NCBI GenBank assembly: GCA_965229355.1
Contig: OZ245869.1
Coordinates: forward strand, 1,302,001-1,366,000
Source of the DNA: GCA-2737725 sp965229355
Lineage (GTDB): Bacteria; Pseudomonadota; Alphaproteobacteria; Rhodospirillales; Rhodospirillaceae
Direction: 5' to 3'
DNA: 64,000 nt
Part shown: piece after piece, positions 50,901 to 59,374 of the stretch
Layout: the number at the start of each line of letters is the position of its first letter
Numbering within the stretch: the first letter of the stretch is position 1
The notes under the pieces: model-generated
Told to the model about the DNA's origin: nothing
Database searches by the model: none
The model's input: the letters and a program-made list of their open reading frames with translations, nothing else
Translations under genes and position numbers: made by a program

Positions 50901-50938
50901 CCTGCTAATGCAGGAAAATAGCAGGGAGTTTTGGGGGG
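50901..50938. repeat. Dispersed GCAGG hairpin motif, copy 2
   Basis: CCTGC (50901-50905), N4, GCAGG (50910-50914), N6, GCAGG (50921-50925), N7, GGGGGG (50933-50938), with the same spacings as the copy at 15688-15725. It lies between the ends of the convergent acetyltransferase and rsmB genes. Confidence 0.6.
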
Positions 50939-50989
50939 TCCTGTGAGTTGCGGGGACGTAGCCACAACAAATGCGTGCAGCGTTAAAGG

Positions 50990-52363
50990 CTAGCGTTTTC
51001 TAAGAAGCGCCGCATAGAACCCATCAAGCCCACCGCGTTCAGGCCAATGGCTGGGCAACGTGCGCAAATCACCGTGCGGATTTAAGAACTCCATCGCACC
51101 ACCCAAGACAGAGGCCGGAACTGGTTCACGGTGCAGCGTGTTATCCTCGGCCAACACGGCATCAATCACCGCCTCGCCTTCATCTGTATCCAATGAGCAC
51201 ACGCTGTACACCAGCACACCGCCCGGTTTGAGCATATCGGATGCTGCTTTGAGCATCGCACGTTGACGTTCGGACAAACGCCGGATGTCTTCTGCTTCTT
51301 TTAAATACGGCAAATCTGGGTGGCGGCGCACGGTGCCGGTGGATGAGCACGGCGCATCTAATAACACCGCATCTAGTTTCTCGGACGGGCGCCACGTCAG
51401 GGCATCAGCCTTAATCACATTGGCGATTAATCCAACACGGTCTAAATTTTGGGTCACGCGTTCCAGACGCTTCGGCGACATATCAACCGCCGTGACATCA
51501 CAACCCGCTGCTGCCAACTGCATGGTTTTGCCGCCGGGAGCCGCGCACAAGTCGGCGACGCGTTTGCCCTTTGTCTGACCCAACGCTTGCAGCAAAATAC
51601 GCGCCGGTAATGCGGCCGCGGCATCTTGCACCCACCACGCCCCAGATTCGAACCCCGGTAAATCACCGATACGGCCTGCGTCTTTAAGACGCAACGAGCC
51701 TGTCGGCAGCAACTCCGCATCTAAATCTTTCGCCCACTGCGCTGCGGTTTGATCGTCCCGCAATGTCAGATCAATCGGCGCTTCTTGAAGGTGCGCCGTG
51801 CCGATAGCTTGCGCGACTGCTTCACCGTAGTGATTACGCAGACGCGTTCTCAACCACACCGGTGTATTGAGACGCGCCGGATCTTGCTTGGCCACATGGG
51901 CCTCGCCTTTTTCCGATACGCGCCGCAAGACCGCATTCACTAAGCCAGCAAACTTTGACTGCGGTGTGCGCTTAATTGCTTCAACCGCCGTATCAACAGC
52001 GGCATGAATTGGCGTACCGATGAACAACATTTGCGCCACACTTAGACGCAGAATGTCGTGCGTGAGCGCAGGTGGTTCACGGTCAAGATAGTTGGCTAAC
52101 ACTGCATCAATCTGGCCTAAGCGGCGCAAGGTTGTGGCCGCCAATAGGCGTGCGAAGGCCCGGTCGCGATCTTCCAAATCGTCCGTGGCCGCATCAAAAA
52201 TTTCATCCAGCGCTTTGCCTTGACGCAAAGACCCGTTGAGCAGCTTCATGGCCGCGCCACGCGCATCGGGTTTATGAATATTCAGCCGTGGCCCGCGATG
52301 CTGCGGCGGGCCTGAGCGCTTTGGACGGAATGGCGGACGCGTGGGTCGCGATGGTGCGGGCAT
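50990..52363 (-). CDS. rsmB: 16S rRNA m5C967 methyltransferase RsmB-like
   Basis: SAM-dependent rRNA cytosine-5 methyltransferase, 457 residues. The N-terminal NusB-like RNA-binding domain (about 30-165) is followed by the methyltransferase domain with CAAPGGKTMQLAAAGCDVTAVDMS, DAPCSSTGTVRRHPD and the catalytic-cysteine motif VYSVCSLDTDEGE. A basic, Pro/Arg-rich N-terminus precedes the NusB part. Its start overlaps the stop of the upstream Rossmann-protein gene (TAATG). Confidence 0.94.
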   Translation of the reverse strand: MPAPSRPTRPPFRPKRSGPPQHRGPRLNIHKPDARGAAMKLLNGSLRQGKALDEIFDAATDDLEDRDRAFARLLAATTLRRLGQIDAVLANYLDREPPALTHDILRLSVAQMLFIGTPIHAAVDTAVEAIKRTPQSKFAGLVNAVLRRVSEKGEAHVAKQDPARLNTPVWLRTRLRNHYGEAVAQAIGTAHLQEAPIDLTLRDDQTAAQWAKDLDAELLPTGSLRLKDAGRIGDLPGFESGAWWVQDAAAALPARILLQALGQTKGKRVADLCAAPGGKTMQLAAAGCDVTAVDMSPKRLERVTQNLDRVGLIANVIKADALTWRPSEKLDAVLLDAPCSSTGTVRRHPDLPYLKEAEDIRRLSERQRAMLKAASDMLKPGGVLVYSVCSLDTDEGEAVIDAVLAEDNTLHREPVPASVLGGAMEFLNPHGDLRTLPSHWPERGGLDGFYAALLRKR

Positions 52364-53124
52364 TATTTGGACGGCATCTCAGCAAAGTTTTTGGGCCAAG
52401 CCGGGTTGGCTGGGCCGTCGCCGTTTATCACGGTAAAGGCTTTGTTGTCTGCCGCTGAATTGCTTAAGGCTTCAATGCAGACCGCCGCCGTATCAGCCCG
52501 CGTGATTTTCTGACCTGCCATATAATCTTTGCGCGCAATCAGCTTGATTTCTTTCCCTGCGGGTTCATCGGTCATCCCCGAGGGGCCCACAATGACGTAA
52601 GGAATGCCAGAGGCGATCAAGGCCTCTTCTGCCAAGCCCTTATAAATCAGCACGTCCCGACCCACTTTGTTCAGGAAGTGATCTTTCTGGCCCGAAACTG
52701 ATGAGGTGATGATGACGTATTTTTTCACACCCGCTGCTTTGGCAGCGGCGACCATATTTTTGGTGCCTTCCAGATCCACTTTCTCGGGGATGTTATCGCC
52801 CAGAATGCCCGTGGCTGCCTTAGCGTCGATAATATAAGTGACACCTTGCAATGCCGGTGTGAGGGTTTCAGGCTTCAACACATCGGCTTGGCGCCAATCA
52901 GCAACGTTGCCGAATTTTTTAACGGCTGCCTCTTTATCACGCGTCATGGCGCGCACCACATAGGGCTGGCCGGGCAACGCGGCCAAAGCCTTCACAATCA
53001 CACTGCCGTTTTTGCCTGTGCCACCGGCCACCAACACAACAGGCTTTTCCGGCGTTTGCGCAAAAGAAGTTGCAGAGACTGCGACAGCAAATGATGCGGC
53101 TAAAAATACGCGACGTTTAAGCAT
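52363..53124 (-). CDS. Tat-exported NAD(P)-binding Rossmann protein
   Basis: A 253-residue NmrA/SDR-like protein whose dinucleotide motif VLVAGGTGKNGSVIVKAL comes right after a signal sequence. The N-terminus MLKRRVFLAASFAVAVSA carries RRVFL, a match to the twin-arginine consensus RRxFL, with a signal-peptidase site near TSFAQ. YVIITSSVSG and VIVGPSGMTDEPAGKEI resemble the atypical SDR family. The ATG at 53124 is used, giving the export signal; the longer frame lacks it. It is translationally coupled to rsmB. The substrate is unknown. Confidence 0.8.
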   Translation of the reverse strand: MLKRRVFLAASFAVAVSATSFAQTPEKPVVLVAGGTGKNGSVIVKALAALPGQPYVVRAMTRDKEAAVKKFGNVADWRQADVLKPETLTPALQGVTYIIDAKAATGILGDNIPEKVDLEGTKNMVAAAKAAGVKKYVIITSSVSGQKDHFLNKVGRDVLIYKGLAEEALIASGIPYVIVGPSGMTDEPAGKEIKLIARKDYMAGQKITRADTAAVCIEALSNSAADNKAFTVINGDGPANPAWPKNFAEMPSK

Positions 53125-53224
53125 GATGATCCCGCCCCTAAAACGATGTGATAGGGGCATTATCGCGCAACATCGGGGCAACGCCTACTGATGATACGTA
53201 ACGCTAACCGGCATCAGGGCATAT

Positions 53225-54019
53225 CTAGTCTAAAAAGCCGCGAATAATTGCTGCCGCTTCTTCGGTTTTGACATCCAGGAAGCCATGGCTCCAGCCCGGC
53301 AGATCATGAATGCGCCCATTTTTTAAGTGTGCCTTTGCACGGGGTGTGAAATCCCACAAATCATCCTGCGGATTTAAGATCAGCGTGGGGTGATTGATTT
53401 GATCCATCGCATCGGCAGAATTGTAATTAAAAGCAGCGTTATGCCCCCACCAGGAAATGGCAGGGTTCATGGTGCGCGCATGAAATGTATAGGCCATTTG
53501 ATCGCGGGTGCGGCCCTTCATGCTCCAATGTTGAACAGCGCGCCACCACTTCACCAAGTGTGAGCCATCGTCGGTCAATTCTGTTTCAGCGAAAGTCGCG
53601 CGGTGTTCCGCCAATTCTTCAGCGGTGAGAATCGCCGCCGACACCATAACAAGTTTGCGGACATGATCAGGGCGTTGGATGCACAGTTCCTGCGCGATCA
53701 TGGACCCGGTGTGATAGCCCATCACATCAACATGGCGCAGCTTCAAGCCATCCAACAAATCGCCCATCGCCGCAGCATAATCTGAAATATCGGGTGGTGA
53801 TGGCGGGGCATCGGAATTGCCAAAGCCTGGCGTATCCACAGCAATGACCGTACGGTCGTGCCCTAGCACGGACATGATCTTTTCATAGATCACGCCCGAA
53901 TAGGGACTCATATGAAACAGCAATAATGCGGGCTTATCACTGATGCTATTGGGCGAAGCCTGACGGTAATGAATTTGCCCAAACCGCCCATCGATATAAT
54001 GCCGTGTCACACGTGCCAT
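53225..54019 (-). CDS. Alpha/beta-fold hydrolase with histidine at nucleophile position
   Basis: A 264-residue alpha/beta hydrolase fold protein. The oxyanion strand FHMSPYSG, VIAVDTPGFGNSDAPPS, the acid region LILNPQDDLWDF and the C-terminal LPGWSHGFLD (catalytic histidine) are present. The nucleophile elbow reads VMGYHTGSMIAQ, that is G-x-H-x-G rather than G-x-S-x-G. The start at ATG 54019 (MARVTRHY) is preferred, with 54046 also possible. It has no signal peptide. It lies between the Rossmann protein and htpX, within what is usually a compact rsmB-htpX region. Confidence 0.85.
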   Translation of the reverse strand: MARVTRHYIDGRFGQIHYRQASPNSISDKPALLLFHMSPYSGVIYEKIMSVLGHDRTVIAVDTPGFGNSDAPPSPPDISDYAAAMGDLLDGLKLRHVDVMGYHTGSMIAQELCIQRPDHVRKLVMVSAAILTAEELAEHRATFAETELTDDGSHLVKWWRAVQHWSMKGRTRDQMAYTFHARTMNPAISWWGHNAAFNYNSADAMDQINHPTLILNPQDDLWDFTPRAKAHLKNGRIHDLPGWSHGFLDVKTEEAAAIIRGFLD

Positions 54020-54081
54020 GCTCTGTCTCCCGAAATCAGGCCTCATCCGTTTCAGGGCATGGTTATAGCGGTGGATGCGGC

Positions 54082-55059
54082 TTAACCCCAGGGCCCACGT
54101 GGTTTGTGTTGAGCCTGCGGACGCGGCTGCTCGGGACGCTGGTTTTCAGAACGGGGTCCCCAAATACCACTCGTGGAAGAAGATTGCGGTTGCGGACGCG
54201 CACGACTGCTCTGCGCGGGCGCGCTGCCTGCGAGTTGTTCCAACCGCGCGACACGATTGGCTGTTGAGGGGTGCGTGGCAAACAAGCCGTCAGACGCGCG
54301 CGCGTGCAGCGGGTTGATAATAAACATGTGCGCTGTGGCGGGGTTGGCTTCAGCATCGTGGTTATCAATGCGTTGTGCGCCGTGCTCCAACTTTTGCAAC
54401 GCCGACGCTAAAGCCGCAGGGTTGCCGGAAATTTCCGCACCACCACGATCGGCGCCATATTCACGCGTGCGCGAAATGGCAAGCTGCACCAACGTCGCTG
54501 CCAATGGTGCCAAAATTGTCACCAGCAGCACGCCGACAATGCCCAGCGGATTGTTGCGGTTGTCGTTGCCGCGCAGGAAGAATGCAAAGTTCGCCAGCAT
54601 GCCGACCGCACCGGCCAGCGTGGCGGTAATTGTCATCACCAACGTATCGCGGTTTTTGACGTGCGCAAGTTCGTGCGCCATGACGCCTGCAATTTCCTCG
54701 CGATTTAGAATGCGCAGCAAACCGGTTGTGGCGGCCACAGCCGCGTTCTCAGGATTACGGCCCGTGGCAAACGCGTTGGGCTGGTCGTTGTCCATGATGA
54801 AAACTTTGGGCATGGGCAGTTGCGCACGCGCGGCCAACTCCTGCACCAGTTGATAAAATTCAGGAGCCTCGTTCGGGCCGACTTGGCGCGCGCCGTACAT
54901 GCGCAGCACCATTTTATCGGAATTCCAATAGGCAAAGGCATTCATGCCAAGCGCCACAATGAAGGCAATGAACATGCCCTGCTCGGCCCCCAGCAGATAA
55001 CCCACACCCATGAACAAGGCTGTCATGGCGGCAATCAACAAGCCAAACCGGAATGTCAT
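54082..55059 (-). CDS. htpX: Membrane zinc metalloprotease HtpX
   Basis: Inner-membrane M48B protease that degrades misfolded membrane proteins. It has 325 residues with N-terminal hairpin helices (about 5-45). The zinc motif HELAHVKNRD is followed by a hydrophobic pair (about 140-190), then SRTREYGADRGGAEI with the third ligand. The extended C-terminal tail (about 275-325) is Pro/Gln/Arg-rich and not conserved. Confidence 0.95.
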   Translation of the reverse strand: MTFRFGLLIAAMTALFMGVGYLLGAEQGMFIAFIVALGMNAFAYWNSDKMVLRMYGARQVGPNEAPEFYQLVQELAARAQLPMPKVFIMDNDQPNAFATGRNPENAAVAATTGLLRILNREEIAGVMAHELAHVKNRDTLVMTITATLAGAVGMLANFAFFLRGNDNRNNPLGIVGVLLVTILAPLAATLVQLAISRTREYGADRGGAEISGNPAALASALQKLEHGAQRIDNHDAEANPATAHMFIINPLHARASDGLFATHPSTANRVARLEQLAGSAPAQSSRARPQPQSSSTSGIWGPRSENQRPEQPRPQAQHKPRGPWG

Positions 55060-55186
55060 TCTCTGTCCTTTAGACCTTTTCGCTTAAAACGTGGCACTTC
55101 TCATCAGGTATGTCTAAATAAGGGCTGTGCAAGACATTGGTTGTACGACGTTCTGCACCTGACAGCCTTGTGATGAAGCTTAAAAA

Positions 55187-55378
55187 ATGACCACGCCAAA
55201 ACCAATTTTACCCTTAGGCCTTTCCCCCGAAGCGGCGGCGTTGAAACCCATCGCAGCCGAAGCGACGCAAGCAACCGCGACCGCCCCCGGCAAGACGCGC
55301 GAGACCGGCGGCCCCAAGGGCCCCGAGCCCACCCGATTCGGCGATTGGGAACGCAAAGGCCGCTGTTCTGATTTCTAA
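55187..55378 (+). CDS. Succinate dehydrogenase assembly factor 4 (DUF1674)
   Basis: A 63-residue protein whose C-terminal half, GGPKGPEPTRFGDWERKGRCSDF, is the hallmark of the DUF1674/SdhAF4 family, which assists flavinated SDH subunit A assembly. The N-terminal half is an Ala/Thr-rich, low-complexity leader. It is divergent from htpX, a common alphaproteobacterial arrangement. The gap to the next gene (55379-55608) holds hairpins GCTGGT/ACCAGC (55558-55572) and CACGC/GCGTG (55536-55553). Confidence 0.9.
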   Translation: MTTPKPILPLGLSPEAAALKPIAAEATQATATAPGKTRETGGPKGPEPTRFGDWERKGRCSDF

Positions 55379-55608
55379 GCGCTTCGATTTCGCGCAATAC
55401 CGCGTTTTAGGATACTAGGTTTTGTGTCGTACGCGAATTACATAGCAACATAACGATTCGCCCACGCGCTCGAGTCCCTCAAGATTTTATTAAATCGCCC
55501 CTGCTAACACTCTGATCCAGAATTGTATTTCAGATCACGCGCAGACTTGCGTGCAGAGCTGGTGAAACCAGCCGCTGAAGTGAGAACCCGAGATGTGGTT
55601 TGTTGGGG

Positions 55609-57003
55609 ATGACCAGAATGGCAATTGGCGCACTGATTGATCGGTTACGCAAACGTGGTGACGCAAACACCGCGCCGGTCATGATGGATGAGCCCGAACA
55701 TTTTGGCGGCGAACCCTTACGCGTTTTGATCAGCCCCCTCAATGGCGACATTGAAAATCGCGCGGCGCGTCACATCCATGATCGTTTGGCCGGTCGCTTA
55801 GGTTTGACGGTGCGCATTACCGAGCGTCCGTTGACAGCACCGGGTGCAGAAAATTCAGAACCTGTGTTTTTATCCATGGCGGTTGATTTGGGCCGCCGTT
55901 GGCTGCGCCGCGAGAATGCGGACCTGTTGATTTGGGGCGATGCGGTGCGCGCGGCCTCGCTGACGAAAGATCAAGCGCCCGGTCAATCGTGGCGCTTGCG
56001 GTTCTTAAGTTTATCAACACCCGTGCAGCCATTGGGCGCGACTTTAAGTGCGCTTGAGCGTTTGGAAGTGCCTGCGTTCTTTGGCACAGACGTCAGCGAT
56101 TTGGTGTTTGGTGCAGCCCTGGCCGCCGTGAACGTTGAAACGCAAGAGGGCATCCGCGCGCGTGCGTCATTATTTGGCGCAACATTAAAGCGCGCCAAGC
56201 ACTTTGCCGAAGGCGACATGCTAGGCACTGTGGCGCAATGCGCCACCATGCAAGCGTGTTATGCCGCATTGTTGCTGTTGGATGGCGCACGCACTGGCGA
56301 CACGCTGACGCTGGAAAAAGCAGTCTCGGTCTATCGCGGCGCGATTATTCTGGGCGATGATGCTTTTACCGCGCACGAGAAAGCGATGATCGGCGCGCAC
56401 ATGGCTGATGCCATGTCGTTGATTGCTGATGCGACAGACCATGCTCGTTTAGCAGATAAGACGGTTGAGTATTACCGCACTGCCTTGACCATGGTGCGCA
56501 AAGATATTTTTGCCGATGATTACGCCGCCTTAAAAACACGCCTGGGCTTAGCGTTGAATATCATGGCTGAAATCCACAAAGACGCGCGCTATTTGGATGA
56601 AGCCACCGAAGCCTTCAACCAAGCGACATCGATTTGGACAATCTCAGAAGCACCAGAGCGTTGGGCTGATATTCAGAACTCGCTGGGTGGTTTGTTGATC
56701 ACGATGGGCAAGCTGATGAAACAACCCACACTGTTCGATAAAGCTGTGGGTGTGTTCATTAAAATTGCTGAAGTGATGAACCGCAAAAAAGCGCCTGTGG
56801 TGTGGGCCACAACGCTGGCCAATATCGGCTCTGCCTTGAAAGAAAAAGGCGAAGCCGTGCAAAGCCAAGACTACTTAAAGCAAGCCGTCGTTGCCTTTAA
56901 CCAAGCCGAACAAGTGTTTTCGGAATTGCACATGGAAGGCAACGCACGTGTTGTAGGCACACAACGCGCCGCCGTGATGCAAGCCTTGGAAGCAACAATC
57001 TAA
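55609..57003 (+). CDS. Tetratricopeptide-like hypothetical protein
   Basis: A 464-residue cytoplasmic protein without a signal peptide. The N-terminal part (about 35-180) contains LRVLISPLNGDIENRAARHIHDRLAG and ADLLIWGDAVRAA, which resembles alpha/beta sensor-like domains of unknown role. The C-terminal 250 residues have TPR-like helical repeats such as AKTVEYYRTAL-type, ARYLDEATEAFNQATSIW, WADIQNSLGGLLITMGKL, and DYLKQAVVAFNQAEQVFSELH. I do not recognise a named family. An ATG three codons later is an alternative start. It is convergent with acsA. Confidence 0.75.
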   Translation: MTRMAIGALIDRLRKRGDANTAPVMMDEPEHFGGEPLRVLISPLNGDIENRAARHIHDRLAGRLGLTVRITERPLTAPGAENSEPVFLSMAVDLGRRWLRRENADLLIWGDAVRAASLTKDQAPGQSWRLRFLSLSTPVQPLGATLSALERLEVPAFFGTDVSDLVFGAALAAVNVETQEGIRARASLFGATLKRAKHFAEGDMLGTVAQCATMQACYAALLLLDGARTGDTLTLEKAVSVYRGAIILGDDAFTAHEKAMIGAHMADAMSLIADATDHARLADKTVEYYRTALTMVRKDIFADDYAALKTRLGLALNIMAEIHKDARYLDEATEAFNQATSIWTISEAPERWADIQNSLGGLLITMGKLMKQPTLFDKAVGVFIKIAEVMNRKKAPVVWATTLANIGSALKEKGEAVQSQDYLKQAVVAFNQAEQVFSELHMEGNARVVGTQRAAVMQALEATI

Positions 57004-57034
57004 CGTGATGGTCTGCGCTATTATTTAGGTTTTG

Positions 57035-58975
57035 CTATTTAACAGCGCGGTTTTTCACCAAGTCATCCACCACATGTGGATCGGCCAGCGTTGATGTATC
57101 GCCGAGATTGTTGATCTCGTTCTCGGCAATTTTACGCAAGATCCGACGCATGATTTTGCCCGAGCGCGTTTTGGGCAAACCGGGTGCCCATTGCAGCACA
57201 TCAGGTTTTGCAATCGGCCCGATGTCTTTGCCGACCCAGGCTAGCAGTTCTTTACGCAAGTCATCTGTGCCGTGCACGCCGGCGTTCAACGTCACGTACG
57301 CATAAATGCCCTGGCCTTTAATGTCGTGCGGATAGCCAACCACGGCGGCTTCGGCCACATCCTTGTGCGCCACCAGCGAGCTTTCAACTTCGGCTGTTCC
57401 CAAACGATGGCCTGAGACGTTGATCACATCGTCCACGCGGCCTGTGATCCAGTAGTAGCCGTCGTCATCGCGGCGGCAGCCATCGCCCGTGAAGTATTTT
57501 CCAGGATACGTTTTGAAATAGGTGTCAATGAAGCGTTGGTGGTCGCCATACACAGTGCGCATTTGGCCAGGCCACGAATCAGCGATGCACAAATTACCCG
57601 TACACGCGCCGTCCAACACTTTGCCTTCAGCGTTCACGATTTCAGGTTTGATGCCAAAGAACGGCAAGGTGGCCGAACCGGGCTTTAGTTTTGTTGCACC
57701 CGGTAAGGGTGAAATCAGAATGCCGCCCGTTTCAGTTTGCCACCACGTATCGACAATGGGGCAACGCCCCTCACCCACAACACGGTGATACCACAGCCAG
57801 GCTTCGGGATTGATTGGCTCACCCACACTACCCAGAATGCGCAAGGTCGCACGCGAAGTGCGCTTCACGGGGCCTTCACCATCGCGCATTAATGCGCGAA
57901 TAGCTGTGGGCGCGGTGTAGAAAATATTCACACCGTGTTTATCGATGACTTGCCAGAAGCGCGATGTATCGGGGTAATTGGGAATCCCCTCAAACATTAA
58001 TGTCGTCGCGCCATTGGCGAGTGGCCCGTAAACGATATAGCTGTGGCCCGTGACCCAGCCCACGTCGGCGGTGCACCAGTAAATTTCACCGTCTTTGTAA
58101 TCAAACACATATTCATGCGTCATCGCCGCATAAACCAAATAACCGCCTGTCGTGTGTAACACGCCCTTGGGCTTACCGGTTGAGCCCGACGTATAAAGAA
58201 TGAACAACGGATCTTCTGCATTCATTTCCACGGCATCGCAGAACTTATGCGCGGCTTTGGTCATGACATCATACCACACATCGCGCGGCGAGGTCATGGT
58301 TACGGCGCCGCCGGTGTGCTTGACCACCACAACATTCTTGACGGTTGGCGCGGTTTTTAAGGCTTCATCGACATTGGCCTTCAGCGGCACTTTTTTGCCG
58401 CCACGCACACCTTCATCAGCCGTAATAATTAACTTCGCTTCACAGTCATTCAAACGGTCTGCAACCGAGCGCGGTGAGAAGCCACCGAAAATTACCGAGT
58501 GCACAGCCCCGATGCGCGCGCACGCCAGCATGGCGGCAGCCGCTTCGACGATCATTGGCAGGTAAATACAAACACGGTCGCCCTTTTTCACGCCAAGTGT
58601 TTTGAGCACGTTGGCCAAGCGACACGTCATTTCATGCAGTTCGTTGTACGTGACATTTTTGGAATCTTTTGGGTCGTCGCCTTCCCAGATAATCGCGGTT
58701 TGCTCGCCGCGCGTGGCCAAGTGACGATCAAGACAGTTCATCGACGCATTCAGCGTGCCGTCGTGATACCAGCGGATGTGCAAGTCTTCGGCTTTGAACG
58801 AAACATCTTTGACGGAACGATATGGCACATACCATTCCAGACGTTTGCCGTGCTCGCGCCAGAACCCCAACTGGTCTTTGACCGAGGTTTCGTACATTTC
58901 TTTATATTTGCGCGGGTTGGCGTGCGCGGTCTGGGCCAAGTTTGCGGGTACGTCAAAAATTTGATCATCAGGCAT
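57035..58975 (-). CDS. acsA: Acetate-CoA ligase (acetyl-CoA synthetase)
   Basis: AMP-forming acetate activation, feeding acetyl-CoA to the TCA and glyoxylate cycles. It has 646 residues, the typical length. YTSGSTGKPKGVLHTTGGYL (AMP-binding), DTWWQTETGGILISPLPG, YFTGDGCRRDDDGYYWITGRVDDVINVSGHRLGTAEVE and the acetylatable lysine motif PKTRSGKIMRRILRK are present. No operon partner is obvious. Confidence 0.97.
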   Translation of the reverse strand: MPDDQIFDVPANLAQTAHANPRKYKEMYETSVKDQLGFWREHGKRLEWYVPYRSVKDVSFKAEDLHIRWYHDGTLNASMNCLDRHLATRGEQTAIIWEGDDPKDSKNVTYNELHEMTCRLANVLKTLGVKKGDRVCIYLPMIVEAAAAMLACARIGAVHSVIFGGFSPRSVADRLNDCEAKLIITADEGVRGGKKVPLKANVDEALKTAPTVKNVVVVKHTGGAVTMTSPRDVWYDVMTKAAHKFCDAVEMNAEDPLFILYTSGSTGKPKGVLHTTGGYLVYAAMTHEYVFDYKDGEIYWCTADVGWVTGHSYIVYGPLANGATTLMFEGIPNYPDTSRFWQVIDKHGVNIFYTAPTAIRALMRDGEGPVKRTSRATLRILGSVGEPINPEAWLWYHRVVGEGRCPIVDTWWQTETGGILISPLPGATKLKPGSATLPFFGIKPEIVNAEGKVLDGACTGNLCIADSWPGQMRTVYGDHQRFIDTYFKTYPGKYFTGDGCRRDDDGYYWITGRVDDVINVSGHRLGTAEVESSLVAHKDVAEAAVVGYPHDIKGQGIYAYVTLNAGVHGTDDLRKELLAWVGKDIGPIAKPDVLQWAPGLPKTRSGKIMRRILRKIAENEINNLGDTSTLADPHVVDDLVKNRAVK

Positions 58976-59041
58976 GATGTGTGCTCCAAGACATATGCGC
59001 GCTTTCGTGGTCGGGAAGATAGACGCACCGCCTATGAAAAG

Positions 59042-59374
59042 TCACGCCTTGAGAACAACGCCATCCACAACTTTGATCGGGATTTGTTGCAAAGACTTTC
59101 CTTTGCACGGCCCGCGCACACACTGGCCTGTATACACATCAAAGTAAGCGGCGTGATTGGCGCAAAGTAAGTATTGGCCTGTCACATCGAAAAACTGATC
59201 GTCCCGAAAGTTCAACGGAAGACGCGCATGAGGGCAAGAATTGACAAATCCAACAATCTTGCCGTTGTAACGCGCCACAAACACCGACGTGCGTGCGCCA
59301 GTATCGTCATTGAAAATAACTTCTTTGGCGTTCGTGGCCTCCAAATCCGCCACCTGACACAACACGTCTGTCAT
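59042..59374 (-). CDS. Rieske [2Fe-2S] ferredoxin-like protein
   Basis: A 110-residue soluble Rieske-type protein. The two ligand pairs are CPHARLPL (C-x-H) and CANHAAYFDVYTGQCVRGPCKG (C-x2-H with the following GPC box). It has no transmembrane or signal segment, so it is not the bc1 Rieske but a ferredoxin or small electron carrier. Its start overlaps the stop of the MOSC gene by 4 bases, implying a common product and function. Confidence 0.9.
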   Translation of the reverse strand: MTDVLCQVADLEATNAKEVIFNDDTGARTSVFVARYNGKIVGFVNSCPHARLPLNFRDDQFFDVTGQYLLCANHAAYFDVYTGQCVRGPCKGKSLQQIPIKVVDGVVLKA

